This document shows positions 1 through 9,045 of a stretch of 64,000 bases of DNA, one piece after another. The DNA comes from Segatella hominis (GTDB taxonomy: Bacteria > Bacteroidota > Bacteroidia > Bacteroidales > Bacteroidaceae): assembly GCF_004535825.1 (NCBI RefSeq), contig NZ_SGVY01000017.1, positions 1-64,000 of the forward strand. Direction: 5' to 3'. How positions within the stretch are numbered: position 1 is the stretch's first letter; each line of letters opens with the position of its first letter. Below the pieces are notes generated by a model, which saw nothing but the letters and a program-made list of their open reading frames with translations, was not told the origin of the DNA and searched no databases. Both the position numbers and the translations under genes were made by a program.

Positions 1-150
1 AGTCTGGATTGGATAAGCGCTGAAAGCATCTAAGTGCGAAGCCAGCCGCAAGATGAGAACTCCATAGAGGGTCGTCATAGACGATGACGTTGATAGGATG
101 CAGGTGTAAAGACAGCGATGTCAAAGCCGAGCATTACTAATTGCCCGAAC
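1..150 (+). rRNA. 23S ribosomal RNA, 3' end (partial)
   Basis: The first 150 bases match the conserved 3' end of bacterial 23S rRNA, including GCTGAAAGCATCTAAG, GATAGGATGCAGGTGTAAAG and CCGAGCATTACTAATTGCCC. The 5' part lies left of the window. The exact mature end is uncertain by a few bases. A 5S gene follows after a spacer of about 85 bases, so this is the tail of an rRNA operon read left to right. Confidence 0.95.
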
Positions 151-234
151 ACTTTCTTTTGAAAGTTCATAGTTTCAACTGTATGTTGAGTTCATTATTG
201 TTTTGCTTGTGTGCAAATACGTCATAACCCATTA

Positions 235-345
<111 letters not shown>

Positions 346-358
346 CTTTCAATGAAGA

Positions 359-401
359 GCCTCAGATTTCGAAAGATTTCTGAGGCTTTCTTGTTTTTCT
401 T
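359..401 (+). terminator. Intrinsic terminator of the rRNA operon
   Basis: Arms GCCTCAGA (359-366) and TCTGAGGC (379-386) pair perfectly and are followed by a T-rich run. It sits 13 bases after the 5S end, where an rRNA operon terminator is expected. Confidence 0.85.
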
Positions 402-457
402 CCCGCGGATCTTTTTCTTCTCCGCTGGTTTTTTCTTCTCGCTGAATATTAGTTTGT

Positions 458-691
458 CACGCAGATTTCGCAGATGACGCAGATTTTTTCTCATTGATTA
501 TTTTAGTCCCACAGATTTCACGGATTCCCACAGATTTTTTTCATTTATTATTTTTCTCATGGATTTACACGGATTTTCTCTGGTTCTCTTCTTTCCCTGT
601 CATTTCTTCTTTTTCCTGTCATTTCTTTATTTCGCAGATTTTAGACCTGTCGGTCTGGGATAGATTTCGCAGATTTTTCTCACAGATTATT
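458..691. repeat. Degenerate CACAGATTTCACGGATT-type repeats
   Basis: Several imperfect copies of CRCAGATTTCRCRGAT occur: a triple at 458-485, a triple at 508-537, one at 557-576 and more at 640-691. They are separated by T-rich runs. The same kind of motif is familiar from intergenic regions of Bacteroides and Prevotella genomes; its function is unknown to me. The copies are too diverged and unevenly spaced for CRISPR. Confidence 0.7.
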
Positions 692-969
692 TTTCTCCAA
701 ATTTTATGAAAAATTTCTTTAGTTTTCTTCTTTCACCTTTTTGTGTTTTGTCTTTAAGTTTACGTTGTTTTCTTGCTCTCTTTTCTTTTCTCTTCTGTAT
801 CTTGATATCATTCTTTTATGTATGAATCTTTATTTTACTTCATAGTTTGTTTTATTCCTATATCTGCAATTGGGTTTAAAAACCTTGCTGAATTTGTTGA
901 TATTCGTCAATCTAATGTGTTTAAAAGTGTTTCTTAATTATAAAATAGTGCTGATAATCAATAGATTAC

Positions 970-1000
970 TTGCATATTTGAGTTTTTTTTTGTACCTTTG
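970..1000 (+). promoter_or_regulatory. Bacteroidetes promoter for the transglycosylase-like gene
   Basis: TACCTTTG at 993-1000 is an exact TAnnTTTG -7 box, and TTG at 970-972 sits 20 bases upstream as the -33 element. Transcription should begin near 1005, giving a leader of roughly 160 bases before the start codon at 1163. Confidence 0.75.
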
Positions 1001-1047
1001 CAAACGATAAGAATAAGGATAGTTTTTTCTATATTTTGAGATAACTG

Positions 1048-1107
1048 TCCGTTAAGGTATCTAACGGAACTGAGACTGACAACCGTTCTTTTTCTCATAA
1101 GTTGTCA
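1048..1107 (+). promoter_or_regulatory. Structured 5' leader with two hairpins
   Basis: TCCGTTA (1048-1054) pairs with TAACGGA (1062-1068) across a 7-base loop. TGACAAC (1077-1083) pairs with GTTGTCA (1101-1107) across 17 bases. Both lie between the promoter at 993 and the start codon at 1163, so they would form in the leader RNA. I do not recognise a known riboswitch family. Confidence 0.5.
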
Positions 1108-1162
1108 TCGCGAAATCACTGATGTTGTAGTTCAGCTTTTCAGGTTCCATAAAATAATTAAT

Positions 1163-1606
1163 ATGAAGAGAATAACAATGGTTTTAGTTAGCATTTTTAT
1201 GCTGACATTAAAAGTAGTTTCAGCGTCGGCTGAAACAAATTCAATTGAAAATGCATCCTCTAATGAATTTGATTGGAATCCAGTGATGGAGGCGATAATT
1301 CAGGTAGAGAGTGGAGGTAACCGATACGCAAAAAGTGGTTCCTCTGTGGGAGTTATGCAAATTACTCCTATCTGTGTTGCTGAATGCAATAATATTCTTA
1401 AAAAAAGGAATAGCAAGAAGCGCTATAAACTATCTGATAGATTTAGTATTTCAAAGTCTAAGGAAATGTTTCTGCTTTTGCAATCAGCTTACAATCCTCT
1501 TAATAGTATAGAACGTGCAATTCGCGCTTGGAATGGTGGTAATCATTATAATGTGAAGAGAACGCAACGCTATTTTGAGAAAGTCATGAAACTTTTGAAA
1601 AAGTAA
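1163..1606 (+). CDS. Small secreted lytic transglycosylase-like (SLT domain) protein
   Basis: The 147-residue product has a signal peptide (residues 1 to about 23, ending ASA-E). It then has lysozyme-fold signatures of SLT transglycosylases: EAIIQVESGG with the likely catalytic Glu49, VGVMQITP near 62-69, and RAWNGG near 120-125. The enzyme would cleave the MurNAc-GlcNAc bond of peptidoglycan in the periplasm. It is short for the family, and the helix pairing normally seen after the MQITP motif is compact. The gene stands alone with its own promoter, long structured leader and terminator. There is no clear ribosome site; the start is the only ATG before the signal peptide. Confidence 0.75.
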   Translation: MKRITMVLVSIFMLTLKVVSASAETNSIENASSNEFDWNPVMEAIIQVESGGNRYAKSGSSVGVMQITPICVAECNNILKKRNSKKRYKLSDRFSISKSKEMFLLLQSAYNPLNSIERAIRAWNGGNHYNVKRTQRYFEKVMKLLKK

Positions 1607-1622
1607 TTAGTTTTTTGATATG

Positions 1623-1656
1623 ATCCGATTTGCTTCTGGCAGATCGGATTTTTTTA
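1623..1656 (+). terminator. Intrinsic terminator
   Basis: ATCCGAT (1623-1629) pairs with ATCGGAT (1643-1649), with TGC/GCA extending the stem inward. A run of T follows, 17 bases after the stop at 1606. Confidence 0.85.
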
Positions 1657-1810
1657 ATGATCTTCTTTAATATCAAGGTCATTCTATCATTTTATCACTT
1701 ATTTTATATGAAATTTCTGTTTTTATGCTAATATAATTAAGGAAAAGGTTAAAAGCGGTTAAAATATTGATTTTTTGATATTTTTATTTGGTTAGATTAA
1801 AAAAAAATAG

Positions 1811-1818
1811 TACCTTTG
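1811..1818 (+). promoter_or_regulatory. Promoter of tRNA-fMet
   Basis: TACCTTTG is an exact -7 box, followed by CACTCGC, 29 bases before the tRNA 5' end. Confidence 0.75.
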
Positions 1819-1847
1819 CACTCGCAATTCAGAAATGAATGTTATAT

Positions 1848-1920
1848 CGCGGTGTGGAGCAGTTGGTAGCTCGCCAGGCTCATAACCTGGAGGTCGCATG
1901 TTCGAGTCCTGCCGCCGCAA
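1848..1920 (+). tRNA. Initiator tRNA-Met (CAT), tRNA-fMet
   Basis: The cloverleaf reads acceptor CGCGGTG with CGCCGCA, anticodon loop CTCATAA, and T-loop TTCGAGT. The 5' C1 faces A72, an unpaired position that marks bacterial initiator tRNAs, and the D-stem has the initiator A11-T24 pair. CCA is not encoded (A then CTA follows). The T-stem GCATG/CCTGC contains one T-C mismatch (1899 against 1909). Confidence 0.93.
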
Positions 1921-1927
1921 CTAAATG

Positions 1928-1959
1928 ATGGTAAGAAGTTTTCTTCTTACCATTTTTTT
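1928..1959 (+). terminator. Terminator of tRNA-fMet
   Basis: A perfect 11-base stem, ATGGTAAGAAG with CTTCTTACCAT, has a TTTT loop and a following T-run. Confidence 0.92.
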
Positions 1960-2054
1960 GTTTTATATCTCTATAGTTTTTCTTCATTGCCTAATAATTT
2001 TACCCATGTGCAAAGATTTAACACTTATTTTTTGTTTATGTCGAATAAAACTAC

Positions 2055-2062
2055 TACTTTTG
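2055..2062 (+). promoter_or_regulatory. Promoter of the tetR-fabG-rluA-tamB-tamL cluster
   Basis: TACTTTTG matches TAnnTTTG and lies 50 bases before the chosen start at 2113. No other good promoter is seen in the short gaps up to 11451, so it may serve all five genes. Confidence 0.65.
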
Positions 2063-2112
2063 CACATTGATAAATTATTGTGCAACTAAAATCAATATGG
2101 AGGTATCTGATC

Positions 2113-2709
2113 ATGTCAATATCCAAAACAAGACAGAAATTGGTAGATGTCGCTAGACAACTATTCGCTAAGAATGGTATTGCTAATACTACCATGAATG
2201 ATATTGCTGTGGCTTCTGGTAAAGGACGTCGCACTCTTTATACATATTTCAGTAGAAAGGAAGATGTGTATTATGCTGTGATAGAGTCTGAATTGGAGCG
2301 CCTTTCTGATAAACTGGATGAGGTTGCTACAAGTAAAATCCGACCACAGGATAAGATTATTGAGTTGATTTATACGCATTTAAGTATGATTAAGGAAACC
2401 GTAGTGCGTAATGGAAACTTGAGAGCTGAATTCTTCCGTAATATATGGATGGTGGAAAAGGCAAGAAAAAACTTTGATGAAGATGAAATAGAACTTCTCA
2501 GACGTGTTTATGCCGAAGGCAAGGAAGAAGGAGAATTCGACATAGATAATGTTGACTTAGTGGCGGATATTACGCATTATTGTATTAAAGGATTGGAAGT
2601 TCCATTTATTTATGGCAGATTGGGACATGGATTGAATGTTGAGTCTAGTAGGCCTTTGGTTGCCAAAGTTGTATATGGTGCTTTAGGAAAATCCGGTCTG
2701 AAACTTTAA
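2113..2709 (+). CDS. TetR/AcrR family transcriptional regulator
   Basis: The 198-residue protein has an N-terminal TetR helix-turn-helix (about residues 10-52, ending RRTLYTYFSRKEDVYYAVIE) and an all-helical C-terminal ligand/dimer domain. The start at 2113 is chosen over an in-frame ATG at 2080 because GGAGG at 2097-2101 is well placed for it and the protein then begins right before helix 1. It is 77 bases upstream of fabG, so it probably controls its own operon and lipid-related genes downstream, as FabR/FadR-like TetR proteins do elsewhere. The ligand cannot be told from sequence. Confidence 0.88.
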   Translation: MSISKTRQKLVDVARQLFAKNGIANTTMNDIAVASGKGRRTLYTYFSRKEDVYYAVIESELERLSDKLDEVATSKIRPQDKIIELIYTHLSMIKETVVRNGNLRAEFFRNIWMVEKARKNFDEDEIELLRRVYAEGKEEGEFDIDNVDLVADITHYCIKGLEVPFIYGRLGHGLNVESSRPLVAKVVYGALGKSGLKL

Positions 2710-2786
2710 TTATTTCGAGAATTTTTTATTATCTGATATTATCTGAATAGATAAAGAAGTACTAATTCAATTAAAATATTTACAAA

Positions 2787-3545
2787 ATGGGATTATTAAC
2801 AGGTAAGACAGCCCTTATAACAGGTGCTGCACGCGGCATTGGTAAAGCTGTCGCTATGAAATTTGCTTCTGAGGGTGCTAATATCGCCTTTACAGATCTT
2901 GTACTCAATGACGAAATGGCAGCTGGTTTGGAGGCTACCCGTAAAGAAATTGAAGCTCTTGGAGTAACTTGCCGTGCTTATGCAGGTAATGCTGCTGATT
3001 TTGAGGAGACACAGAAGACCGTTAAGCAGATTCATGAAGACTTTGGCTCTATTGATGTCCTCGTAAATAACGCAGGTATTACAAAGGATGGTTTGATGCT
3101 TCGTATGAGTGAGGCTCAGTGGGATGCAGTTTTGAATGTTAACTTGAAGTCTGCTTTCAATTTCATTCATGCTTGTTCTCCTATTATGCTTCGCCAGCGT
3201 GGTGGTTCTATCATTAATATGGCTTCTGTTGTAGGTGTACATGGTAATGCTGGTCAGTGTAACTATGCTGCTTCTAAAGCTGGTATGATTGCGCTTGCTA
3301 AGTCTATTGCTCAGGAGTTGGGTCCTAAGGGCGTACGTGCTAATGCCGTTGCTCCTGGTTTTATTGAGACTGCTATGACTGCACAGTTGCCAGAGGATAT
3401 CCGTAAGGATTGGATGAAGAAGATTCCTTTGCGTCGCGGTGGTCAGACTGAGGATATCGCTAACGTTTGCCTTTTCCTCGCTTCTGATATGTCAAGCTAT
3501 GTAAGTGGTCAGGTTATCCAGATCGATGGTGGTATGAATATGTAA
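2787..3545 (+). CDS. fabG: 3-oxoacyl-[acyl-carrier-protein] reductase FabG
   Basis: A short-chain dehydrogenase of 252 residues with the NADP-binding TGAARGIG at 12-19, NNAG at 94-97 and the catalytic set Ser147, Tyr160, Lys164 (SVVGVHGNAGQCNYAASKAG). The C-terminal IDGGMNM is typical of FabG. It reduces 3-oxoacyl-ACP to 3-hydroxyacyl-ACP in type II fatty-acid elongation in the cytosol. Length is usual for FabG (about 245-250). It follows the TetR gene and precedes a pseudouridine synthase by 22 bases. Other SDR substrates are possible, but sequence details favour FabG. Confidence 0.92.
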   Translation: MGLLTGKTALITGAARGIGKAVAMKFASEGANIAFTDLVLNDEMAAGLEATRKEIEALGVTCRAYAGNAADFEETQKTVKQIHEDFGSIDVLVNNAGITKDGLMLRMSEAQWDAVLNVNLKSAFNFIHACSPIMLRQRGGSIINMASVVGVHGNAGQCNYAASKAGMIALAKSIAQELGPKGVRANAVAPGFIETAMTAQLPEDIRKDWMKKIPLRRGGQTEDIANVCLFLASDMSSYVSGQVIQIDGGMNM

Positions 3546-3567
3546 TCTATCCTTTATTAAAAAAATA

Positions 3568-4239
3568 ATGCAGGTAGTTTACGAAGACAACCATATTATA
3601 ATAGTCTCCAAGAGAAGTGGTGAAATCGTTCAAGGTGATAAAACCGGTGATGAGCCTCTCTCGGAGACTGTGAAAAAATATATTAAGGACAAGTACCACA
3701 AACCGGGAAATGTTTTCCTGGGTGTGGTACATCGCCTTGATCGCCCTGTTGCTGGGCTTGTAGTTTTTGCCAAAACGTCTAAAGCTCTTTCGCGTTTGAA
3801 TAATATGTTCCGTGATGGAGATGTGCATAAGACTTATTGGGCAATAACAAAGAATACGCCTAAGGAGTCTGAGGCGACTTTGACTCATTGGATTGTTAGA
3901 AATGAAAAGCAGAATAAAAGTTATGCTTATGATCATGAGGTGAAAAATTCCAAGAAAGCAATTCTAAAATACAAAGTAATTGGTCGTACAGACAATTATA
4001 CATTATTGGAAGTGAACCTTATGACTGGCCGTCATCATCAGATAAGATGTCAACTTGCTAAAATGGGGTGTCCTATCAAGGGAGATTTGAAATATGGTTC
4101 CCCACGTAGCAATCCTGATGGAAGTATTTGTCTTTTATCTCATCATGTTGAATTCCTACATCCTGTATCTAAGGAGTTGATATCAATTGAAGCTCCGTTG
4201 CCGGATGATAATCTATGGCGAGCGATAGCACCAATTTAG
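3568..4239 (+). CDS. RluA-family RNA pseudouridine synthase
   Basis: The 223-residue protein carries the RluA family motif HRLDRPVAG at 55-63 with catalytic Asp58, and the later GRHHQIRCQLA segment. It converts uridine to pseudouridine in rRNA or tRNA. It has no N-terminal S4 RNA-binding domain, so it is a short stand-alone catalytic form like RluC/TruC-type minimal enzymes. The exact target base cannot be assigned. It lies 22 bases after fabG and 25 bases before tamB, so it is probably co-transcribed with them. Confidence 0.88.
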   Translation: MQVVYEDNHIIIVSKRSGEIVQGDKTGDEPLSETVKKYIKDKYHKPGNVFLGVVHRLDRPVAGLVVFAKTSKALSRLNNMFRDGDVHKTYWAITKNTPKESEATLTHWIVRNEKQNKSYAYDHEVKNSKKAILKYKVIGRTDNYTLLEVNLMTGRHHQIRCQLAKMGCPIKGDLKYGSPRSNPDGSICLLSHHVEFLHPVSKELISIEAPLPDDNLWRAIAPI

Positions 4240-4264
4240 AAGTGTTTTAGTCATCTAAACCTTT

Positions 4265-7200
4265 ATGCCTATGAAGAAGTATATCAAATGGAGTGTTTTC
4301 ATTCTCTTTTCTCCGATACTCCTCATCATGATACTTGCTGTTATGCTTTATTTGCCACCCGTTCAGAATTGGGCAGTAAGGCATGTGGTAGCGTATGCTT
4401 CTGAATCTACGGGCATGGATGTTACTGTGGATCACGTAAAGCTGGTATTCCCTTTACGGCTTGGCGTGGAAGGTGTGCAGGTTCTGCAACCTATAGACTC
4501 TCTTAAAAATAGCACTAATCTTTCATTGCGTGGAAAAAAAGATACTATTGCTGACATTAGAAAAATGATAGTTGATGTTCAACTGATGCCTATTTTCCAT
4601 AGTCAAGTGATGGTTGATCAGTTGGATTTCGATGGAATGAAAGTGAATACTGCCAATTTTATTCATGAGGCGCGTATCAAAGGAAATGTCGGAAAACTTA
4701 GTGTCCAGGCACATGGTATTGATTTAGCCAATGAGCATGTTTTAGTAGAGAATGCATTGCTCGCTGATGCTAAATTGGCTGTTGAACTAAGCGATACTGT
4801 ACCTGCAGATACTGCCCCAAGTGAAAACTTTTGGAAAATCAATCTACAAAAGCTGAAATTAAAAAACACTAATCTTACGTTGCATATGCCTGGGGATACT
4901 CTTCAGGTAAGTGCTTATTTTGGAAATGCGTTAGCTCAAGAAACGTATCTTGATCTTTTCAAAGGATTATATCAGGTTAAGAAGTTGGATTGGGAAAACG
5001 GATGGGTCTCTTATGACAATAATTTCGAAAAGCCCGTTTCTGGTATAGACTTCAATCATCTGGCTTTATCTGGGATGAATTTGAAGGCGGATTCGTTCTA
5101 TTATTGTGATTCCAAAATAGATGTCAAAATTCGTGAGGCGCAATTTAAGGAAAAGAGTGGCTTGTCTATATCGCAAATGAATGGTAGATTCGTGATGGAT
5201 TCTACCAAATTAGCATTGCCGGATTTTTATCTCAAGACTCCTGTATCACAGTTGAAGGCTACTGTGGATATGGATATGGATGCTTTCGCTGAGAGTAATC
5301 CTGGACATCTCGCTGCATTGATTGATGGAAGTCTGGGTAAATCTGATTTGATGCTTTTTGCAGGCGATGCAATGCCTGAAAAAATGAAAAAACTGTGGCC
5401 TTATTACCCTCTTAAGTTGAAAGGATCGGTAAAAGGAAACTTGCAGCAATTGGCCTTTGATGGGTTGAAGGCTGTCTTACCTTCTGCCTTTGAAATTTCC
5501 GCCCATGGAACATTGGGCAGTTTGACAGATATGAATAAGTTGAAGGCAAATGTCAACTTAAATGCTCGTACCTACAACTTAGGTTTCATTACAGCCATGT
5601 TGGAGCCTTCTTTGATGAAAGAAATATGTGTTCCTAATGGTATTGGAATTAAGGGAAATATAAATGTTGATGGTCAACGATATGTTACCAAGTTGGCTTT
5701 AACTGAGGGTAGAGGTAGTTTGAATATAGATGCTTCTGTTATCGCAAAAACCAACTCTACTGGTGGAATAGATTTGGGACGTCTGGCTTACGATGCCAAA
5801 ATTCAGGCCAAGAATGTTCAGGCGAAGCATTTCCTTCCAAAACAGGATTTGTATGCTTTTAGTGGTAATATAAAAGCCAAAGGAGTGGGTACTGATTTCT
5901 TGTCACCTTCCACCCGTTTGGCTGCTAAGGCTCAAGTATCTTCAGTTCATTATGGGAAATATAAGATAAATAATGTACTGGCGATTGCTCATGTTGCTCA
6001 CGGAAAGGTGCATGCTGATGTGGATAGTAAAAATCAATTTCTTACAGGGTTGGTAAGTTTAGATGCACTGACTAATACGAAGAAGGTGCAGGCAACTATA
6101 AAAGCTGATGTCCGACAGGCAGACCTTTATCTGTTGCAATTGGTCGAAAAACCGATGAAGGCAGCTTTGTGTGGCTACATGGATGTCAATACTGATTTGA
6201 AAGATTTTTATAATCTTCAAGCTTCTGTGGGTGATATTACTTTGCGTACAGCAGATAAAGTTTATCGACCTGTAGATGTTCTCTTGGATGTGTTCACGCG
6301 TAAGGATACAACTCATGCTATTGTAGATTGTGGTGATTTTCATCTTAATATGGATGCTCATGGAGGGTATAAAAAACTGCTTGGACATATAGATGGATTG
6401 CAACGAGAAATATTCAGTCAGATGAAGAATCGCAAGATAGACCAGATTCGTCTTCGCCAGAATTTTCCTTTAGGGCATATTTATCTTTCTTCAGGAAAAA
6501 ATAATTTTATTTCCCGTTACATCGAATATTGTGGATATCAGTTTAAAACTATAGAGATGGATCTGAGTGCCTCTCCTGTTATGGGATTAAATGGATTTTT
6601 TCATGTTGATTCTATGGTGGTCCAAGGTGTTCAGTTGGATACGATACGTGCTCTTGTGCATACTAAGGGTGACACCATCCGCTATTCTGCAAGAATTGAA
6701 AATAATAAGAAAAATCCACAATATGTTTTCCGTGCCTTGGTGGATGGTGAATTACAGGAAAAAGGTTCTGATATTAAGGCAAAGCTCTATGATGCCAATA
6801 ATAAATTAGGTCTTGATGTAGGATTAGCGGCTTTGATGCAGGATAATGGAATCAAAGTTTCACTTACGGATACGCATCCAATTCTTGGCTATAAGAAGTT
6901 TAAGGCTAATGCTGATAATTACTTGATGCTCTCTGATGACCAGAGAGTATCGGCTAATCTGTTGTTGACAGCTTCTGGTGGTATGGGCGTGCGTGTCTAT
7001 TCTAATGATGAAAATGAGGACGCATTGCAGGATATAACGGTCAGTTTGAGTAAATTCAACCTGGATAAGGTTCTGAGCGTCATTCCTTATATGCCTGATA
7101 TTTCTGGCATCATGGATGGTGACTTCCACGTTATTCAGACAAAGGAAGAATTTTCTGTTTCTTCTAATCTGAAGATTGATAACCTTGTCTATGAGAAATG

Positions 7201-9013
7201 TCCGATGGGCGATGTTGGGTCTGAATTTGTCTATATGCCTAAGAGCGATGGTTCTCATTATGTAGATGGCATTCTGACTTATGAGGGTGAGGATGTGGCA
7301 ACAGTTAAGGGTACCTATCAGTCTGAAGGAGCCGGATATCTTAATGCTACTGTAGGGCTTGATAAGATTCCGCTTCACTTTATCAATGGATTTGTTCCAG
7401 ACCAGTTGCTTGGTTTGAAAGGATATGGGGAAGGTGAACTTGCAGTAAAGGGTGCTCTGAATAAACCGCATGTAGAAGGTGAGGTTTATCTGGATTCTGC
7501 ATATCTGATAAGTGAACCGTATGGAATTTCTATGCGTTTTGACGATGATCCAGTGCGTATCGTAGATAGCAAGTTACTCTTCGAAAACTTCATGATGTAT
7601 GCAAACAATGAGAGTCCGCTAAATCTGCAAGGAAATCTGGATTTCTCTAATGTGGACAGAATGATGCTCGACTTACGTATGAGAGCTCAGAACTTCCTTT
7701 TGATAGATGCTAAGGAGAATTTGCGCTCTGAAGCATTTGGTAAGGCTTATGTCAATTTCTTTGCAATGATGAAAGGGCCTTTGACCAGCCTTCAGATGCG
7801 TGGAAAATTGGATGTGTTGGGAAATACAGATATGACTTATGTCTTACGTGAATCAGAACTGTCAACCGATTCTCAGTTGGATGAGTTGGTGAAGTTCACT
7901 GATTTTAAGAGTGGTAAGGAAGAGACTATTGTGCGTCCAGCCATTGAAGGATTTGATATGATGCTCAGTATGTCTATTGATGAATCTGCTCATATTCTGT
8001 GTGCTCTGAATGAAGAAAAGACGAACTATATAGATTTGATGGGTGGCGGTGACTTGCAAATGAAATATAACCCTGTCGATAATATTCAGTTGACTGGTAA
8101 ATATACATTAAATAATGGAGCGATGAAGTACTCATTGCCAATTATTCCATTGAAGACCTTTACCATACAAGATGGCAGTTACCTTGAGTTTACGGGTGAT
8201 CCTTTCAATCCTATTCTTAATATTACTGCGACAGAAAATATGAAATCTACTGTTAATGAGGGACAGGGAACAGGTCGCTCTGTGGATTTTGTGTGTGGTG
8301 TGAAGTTGACCCAGACATTGAGTAAGCCAGGTATTCAGTTTATCATTTCTGCTCCTAATGATATGACAATGCAGGATGAATTGAATACAATGAGTATTGA
8401 GGAACGAGGTAAAATTGCAGTTACGATGCTTGCATCTGGTATGTATCTTTCTGGTGGAAATACCAGCGATTTCTCTATGAACAGTGCCTTGAGTAGTTTC
8501 TTGAACTCGGAAATCAATAATATTGCAGGTTCTGCCATGCGATCTTTGGGACTGGATCTTGGTATGAGCGTGGATAATTCTACGAACGCTTCCGGAGCTT
8601 CGCATACAGACTATAATTTCAAGTTTGCCAAACGTTTCTTCAATAATCGTTTGAGTTTCACCATAGGTGGAAAAGTTTCTTCTGGAGCAGAAATGGAGAA
8701 TGCTGGAAATAACGATTCGTTCTTCAATAATGTAGAGCTGCAATATAGACTTAATGAAGGTGCTTCGCAGTATATCCGTGCTTTTTATAACAACAACACA
8801 TATGATTGGTTGGAAGGCCTGGTCGGTGAATATGGCGTTGGTTTTATGTGGCGCAGAAAGTTACAACACTTCAAGGATATTTTCCGTTTCAAGACGGAAA
8901 AACAAGATGTTCCAGTTGAAATTGTCAGAAAAGATACTATAGTGAGAAAAAAAATGGAGGATAGTACTTCTGTAAAGCCTCGATTCTTTGATCCGTTGAG
9001 AGAGAAGCTGTAA
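4265..9013 (+). CDS. tamB: Translocation and assembly module protein TamB (DUF490)
   Basis: A 1582-residue protein with one N-terminal transmembrane anchor (about 9-31), a long AsmA/TamB-like beta-rich middle, and the DUF490 domain in roughly the last 430 residues (GGDLQMKYNPVDNIQLTGKYTL and following). TamB-type proteins form a hydrophobic groove bridging inner and outer membranes. They work with TamA/TamL in outer-membrane protein insertion or lipid transport. The partner TamL starts 32 bases downstream. An alternative start is the ATG at 4271. Antisense open frames inside it are shadows. Confidence 0.9.
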   Translation: MPMKKYIKWSVFILFSPILLIMILAVMLYLPPVQNWAVRHVVAYASESTGMDVTVDHVKLVFPLRLGVEGVQVLQPIDSLKNSTNLSLRGKKDTIADIRKMIVDVQLMPIFHSQVMVDQLDFDGMKVNTANFIHEARIKGNVGKLSVQAHGIDLANEHVLVENALLADAKLAVELSDTVPADTAPSENFWKINLQKLKLKNTNLTLHMPGDTLQVSAYFGNALAQETYLDLFKGLYQVKKLDWENGWVSYDNNFEKPVSGIDFNHLALSGMNLKADSFYYCDSKIDVKIREAQFKEKSGLSISQMNGRFVMDSTKLALPDFYLKTPVSQLKATVDMDMDAFAESNPGHLAALIDGSLGKSDLMLFAGDAMPEKMKKLWPYYPLKLKGSVKGNLQQLAFDGLKAVLPSAFEISAHGTLGSLTDMNKLKANVNLNARTYNLGFITAMLEPSLMKEICVPNGIGIKGNINVDGQRYVTKLALTEGRGSLNIDASVIAKTNSTGGIDLGRLAYDAKIQAKNVQAKHFLPKQDLYAFSGNIKAKGVGTDFLSPSTRLAAKAQVSSVHYGKYKINNVLAIAHVAHGKVHADVDSKNQFLTGLVSLDALTNTKKVQATIKADVRQADLYLLQLVEKPMKAALCGYMDVNTDLKDFYNLQASVGDITLRTADKVYRPVDVLLDVFTRKDTTHAIVDCGDFHLNMDAHGGYKKLLGHIDGLQREIFSQMKNRKIDQIRLRQNFPLGHIYLSSGKNNFISRYIEYCGYQFKTIEMDLSASPVMGLNGFFHVDSMVVQGVQLDTIRALVHTKGDTIRYSARIENNKKNPQYVFRALVDGELQEKGSDIKAKLYDANNKLGLDVGLAALMQDNGIKVSLTDTHPILGYKKFKANADNYLMLSDDQRVSANLLLTASGGMGVRVYSNDENEDALQDITVSLSKFNLDKVLSVIPYMPDISGIMDGDFHVIQTKEEFSVSSNLKIDNLVYEKCPMGDVGSEFVYMPKSDGSHYVDGILTYEGEDVATVKGTYQSEGAGYLNATVGLDKIPLHFINGFVPDQLLGLKGYGEGELAVKGALNKPHVEGEVYLDSAYLISEPYGISMRFDDDPVRIVDSKLLFENFMMYANNESPLNLQGNLDFSNVDRMMLDLRMRAQNFLLIDAKENLRSEAFGKAYVNFFAMMKGPLTSLQMRGKLDVLGNTDMTYVLRESELSTDSQLDELVKFTDFKSGKEETIVRPAIEGFDMMLSMSIDESAHILCALNEEKTNYIDLMGGGDLQMKYNPVDNIQLTGKYTLNNGAMKYSLPIIPLKTFTIQDGSYLEFTGDPFNPILNITATENMKSTVNEGQGTGRSVDFVCGVKLTQTLSKPGIQFIISAPNDMTMQDELNTMSIEERGKIAVTMLASGMYLSGGNTSDFSMNSALSSFLNSEINNIAGSAMRSLGLDLGMSVDNSTNASGASHTDYNFKFAKRFFNNRLSFTIGGKVSSGAEMENAGNNDSFFNNVELQYRLNEGASQYIRAFYNNNTYDWLEGLVGEYGVGFMWRRKLQHFKDIFRFKTEKQDVPVEIVRKDTIVRKKMEDSTSVKPRFFDPLREKL

Positions 9014-9045
9014 TAAAATACCTCTTGGTTATCTTTGGTTAATGA

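Larger units (their letters stand above)
402..1162. other. Gene-free T-rich stretch after the rRNA operon
   Basis: About 760 bases without a credible gene. The first 300 bases are very T-rich and carry the degenerate repeats listed at 458-691. The rest is AT-rich with no ORF showing codon bias. It ends with the promoter and leader of the gene at 1163. Short open frames at 211-477, 243-494 and 494-709 lie over the 5S gene or the low-complexity repeats and were not called. Confidence 0.7.
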
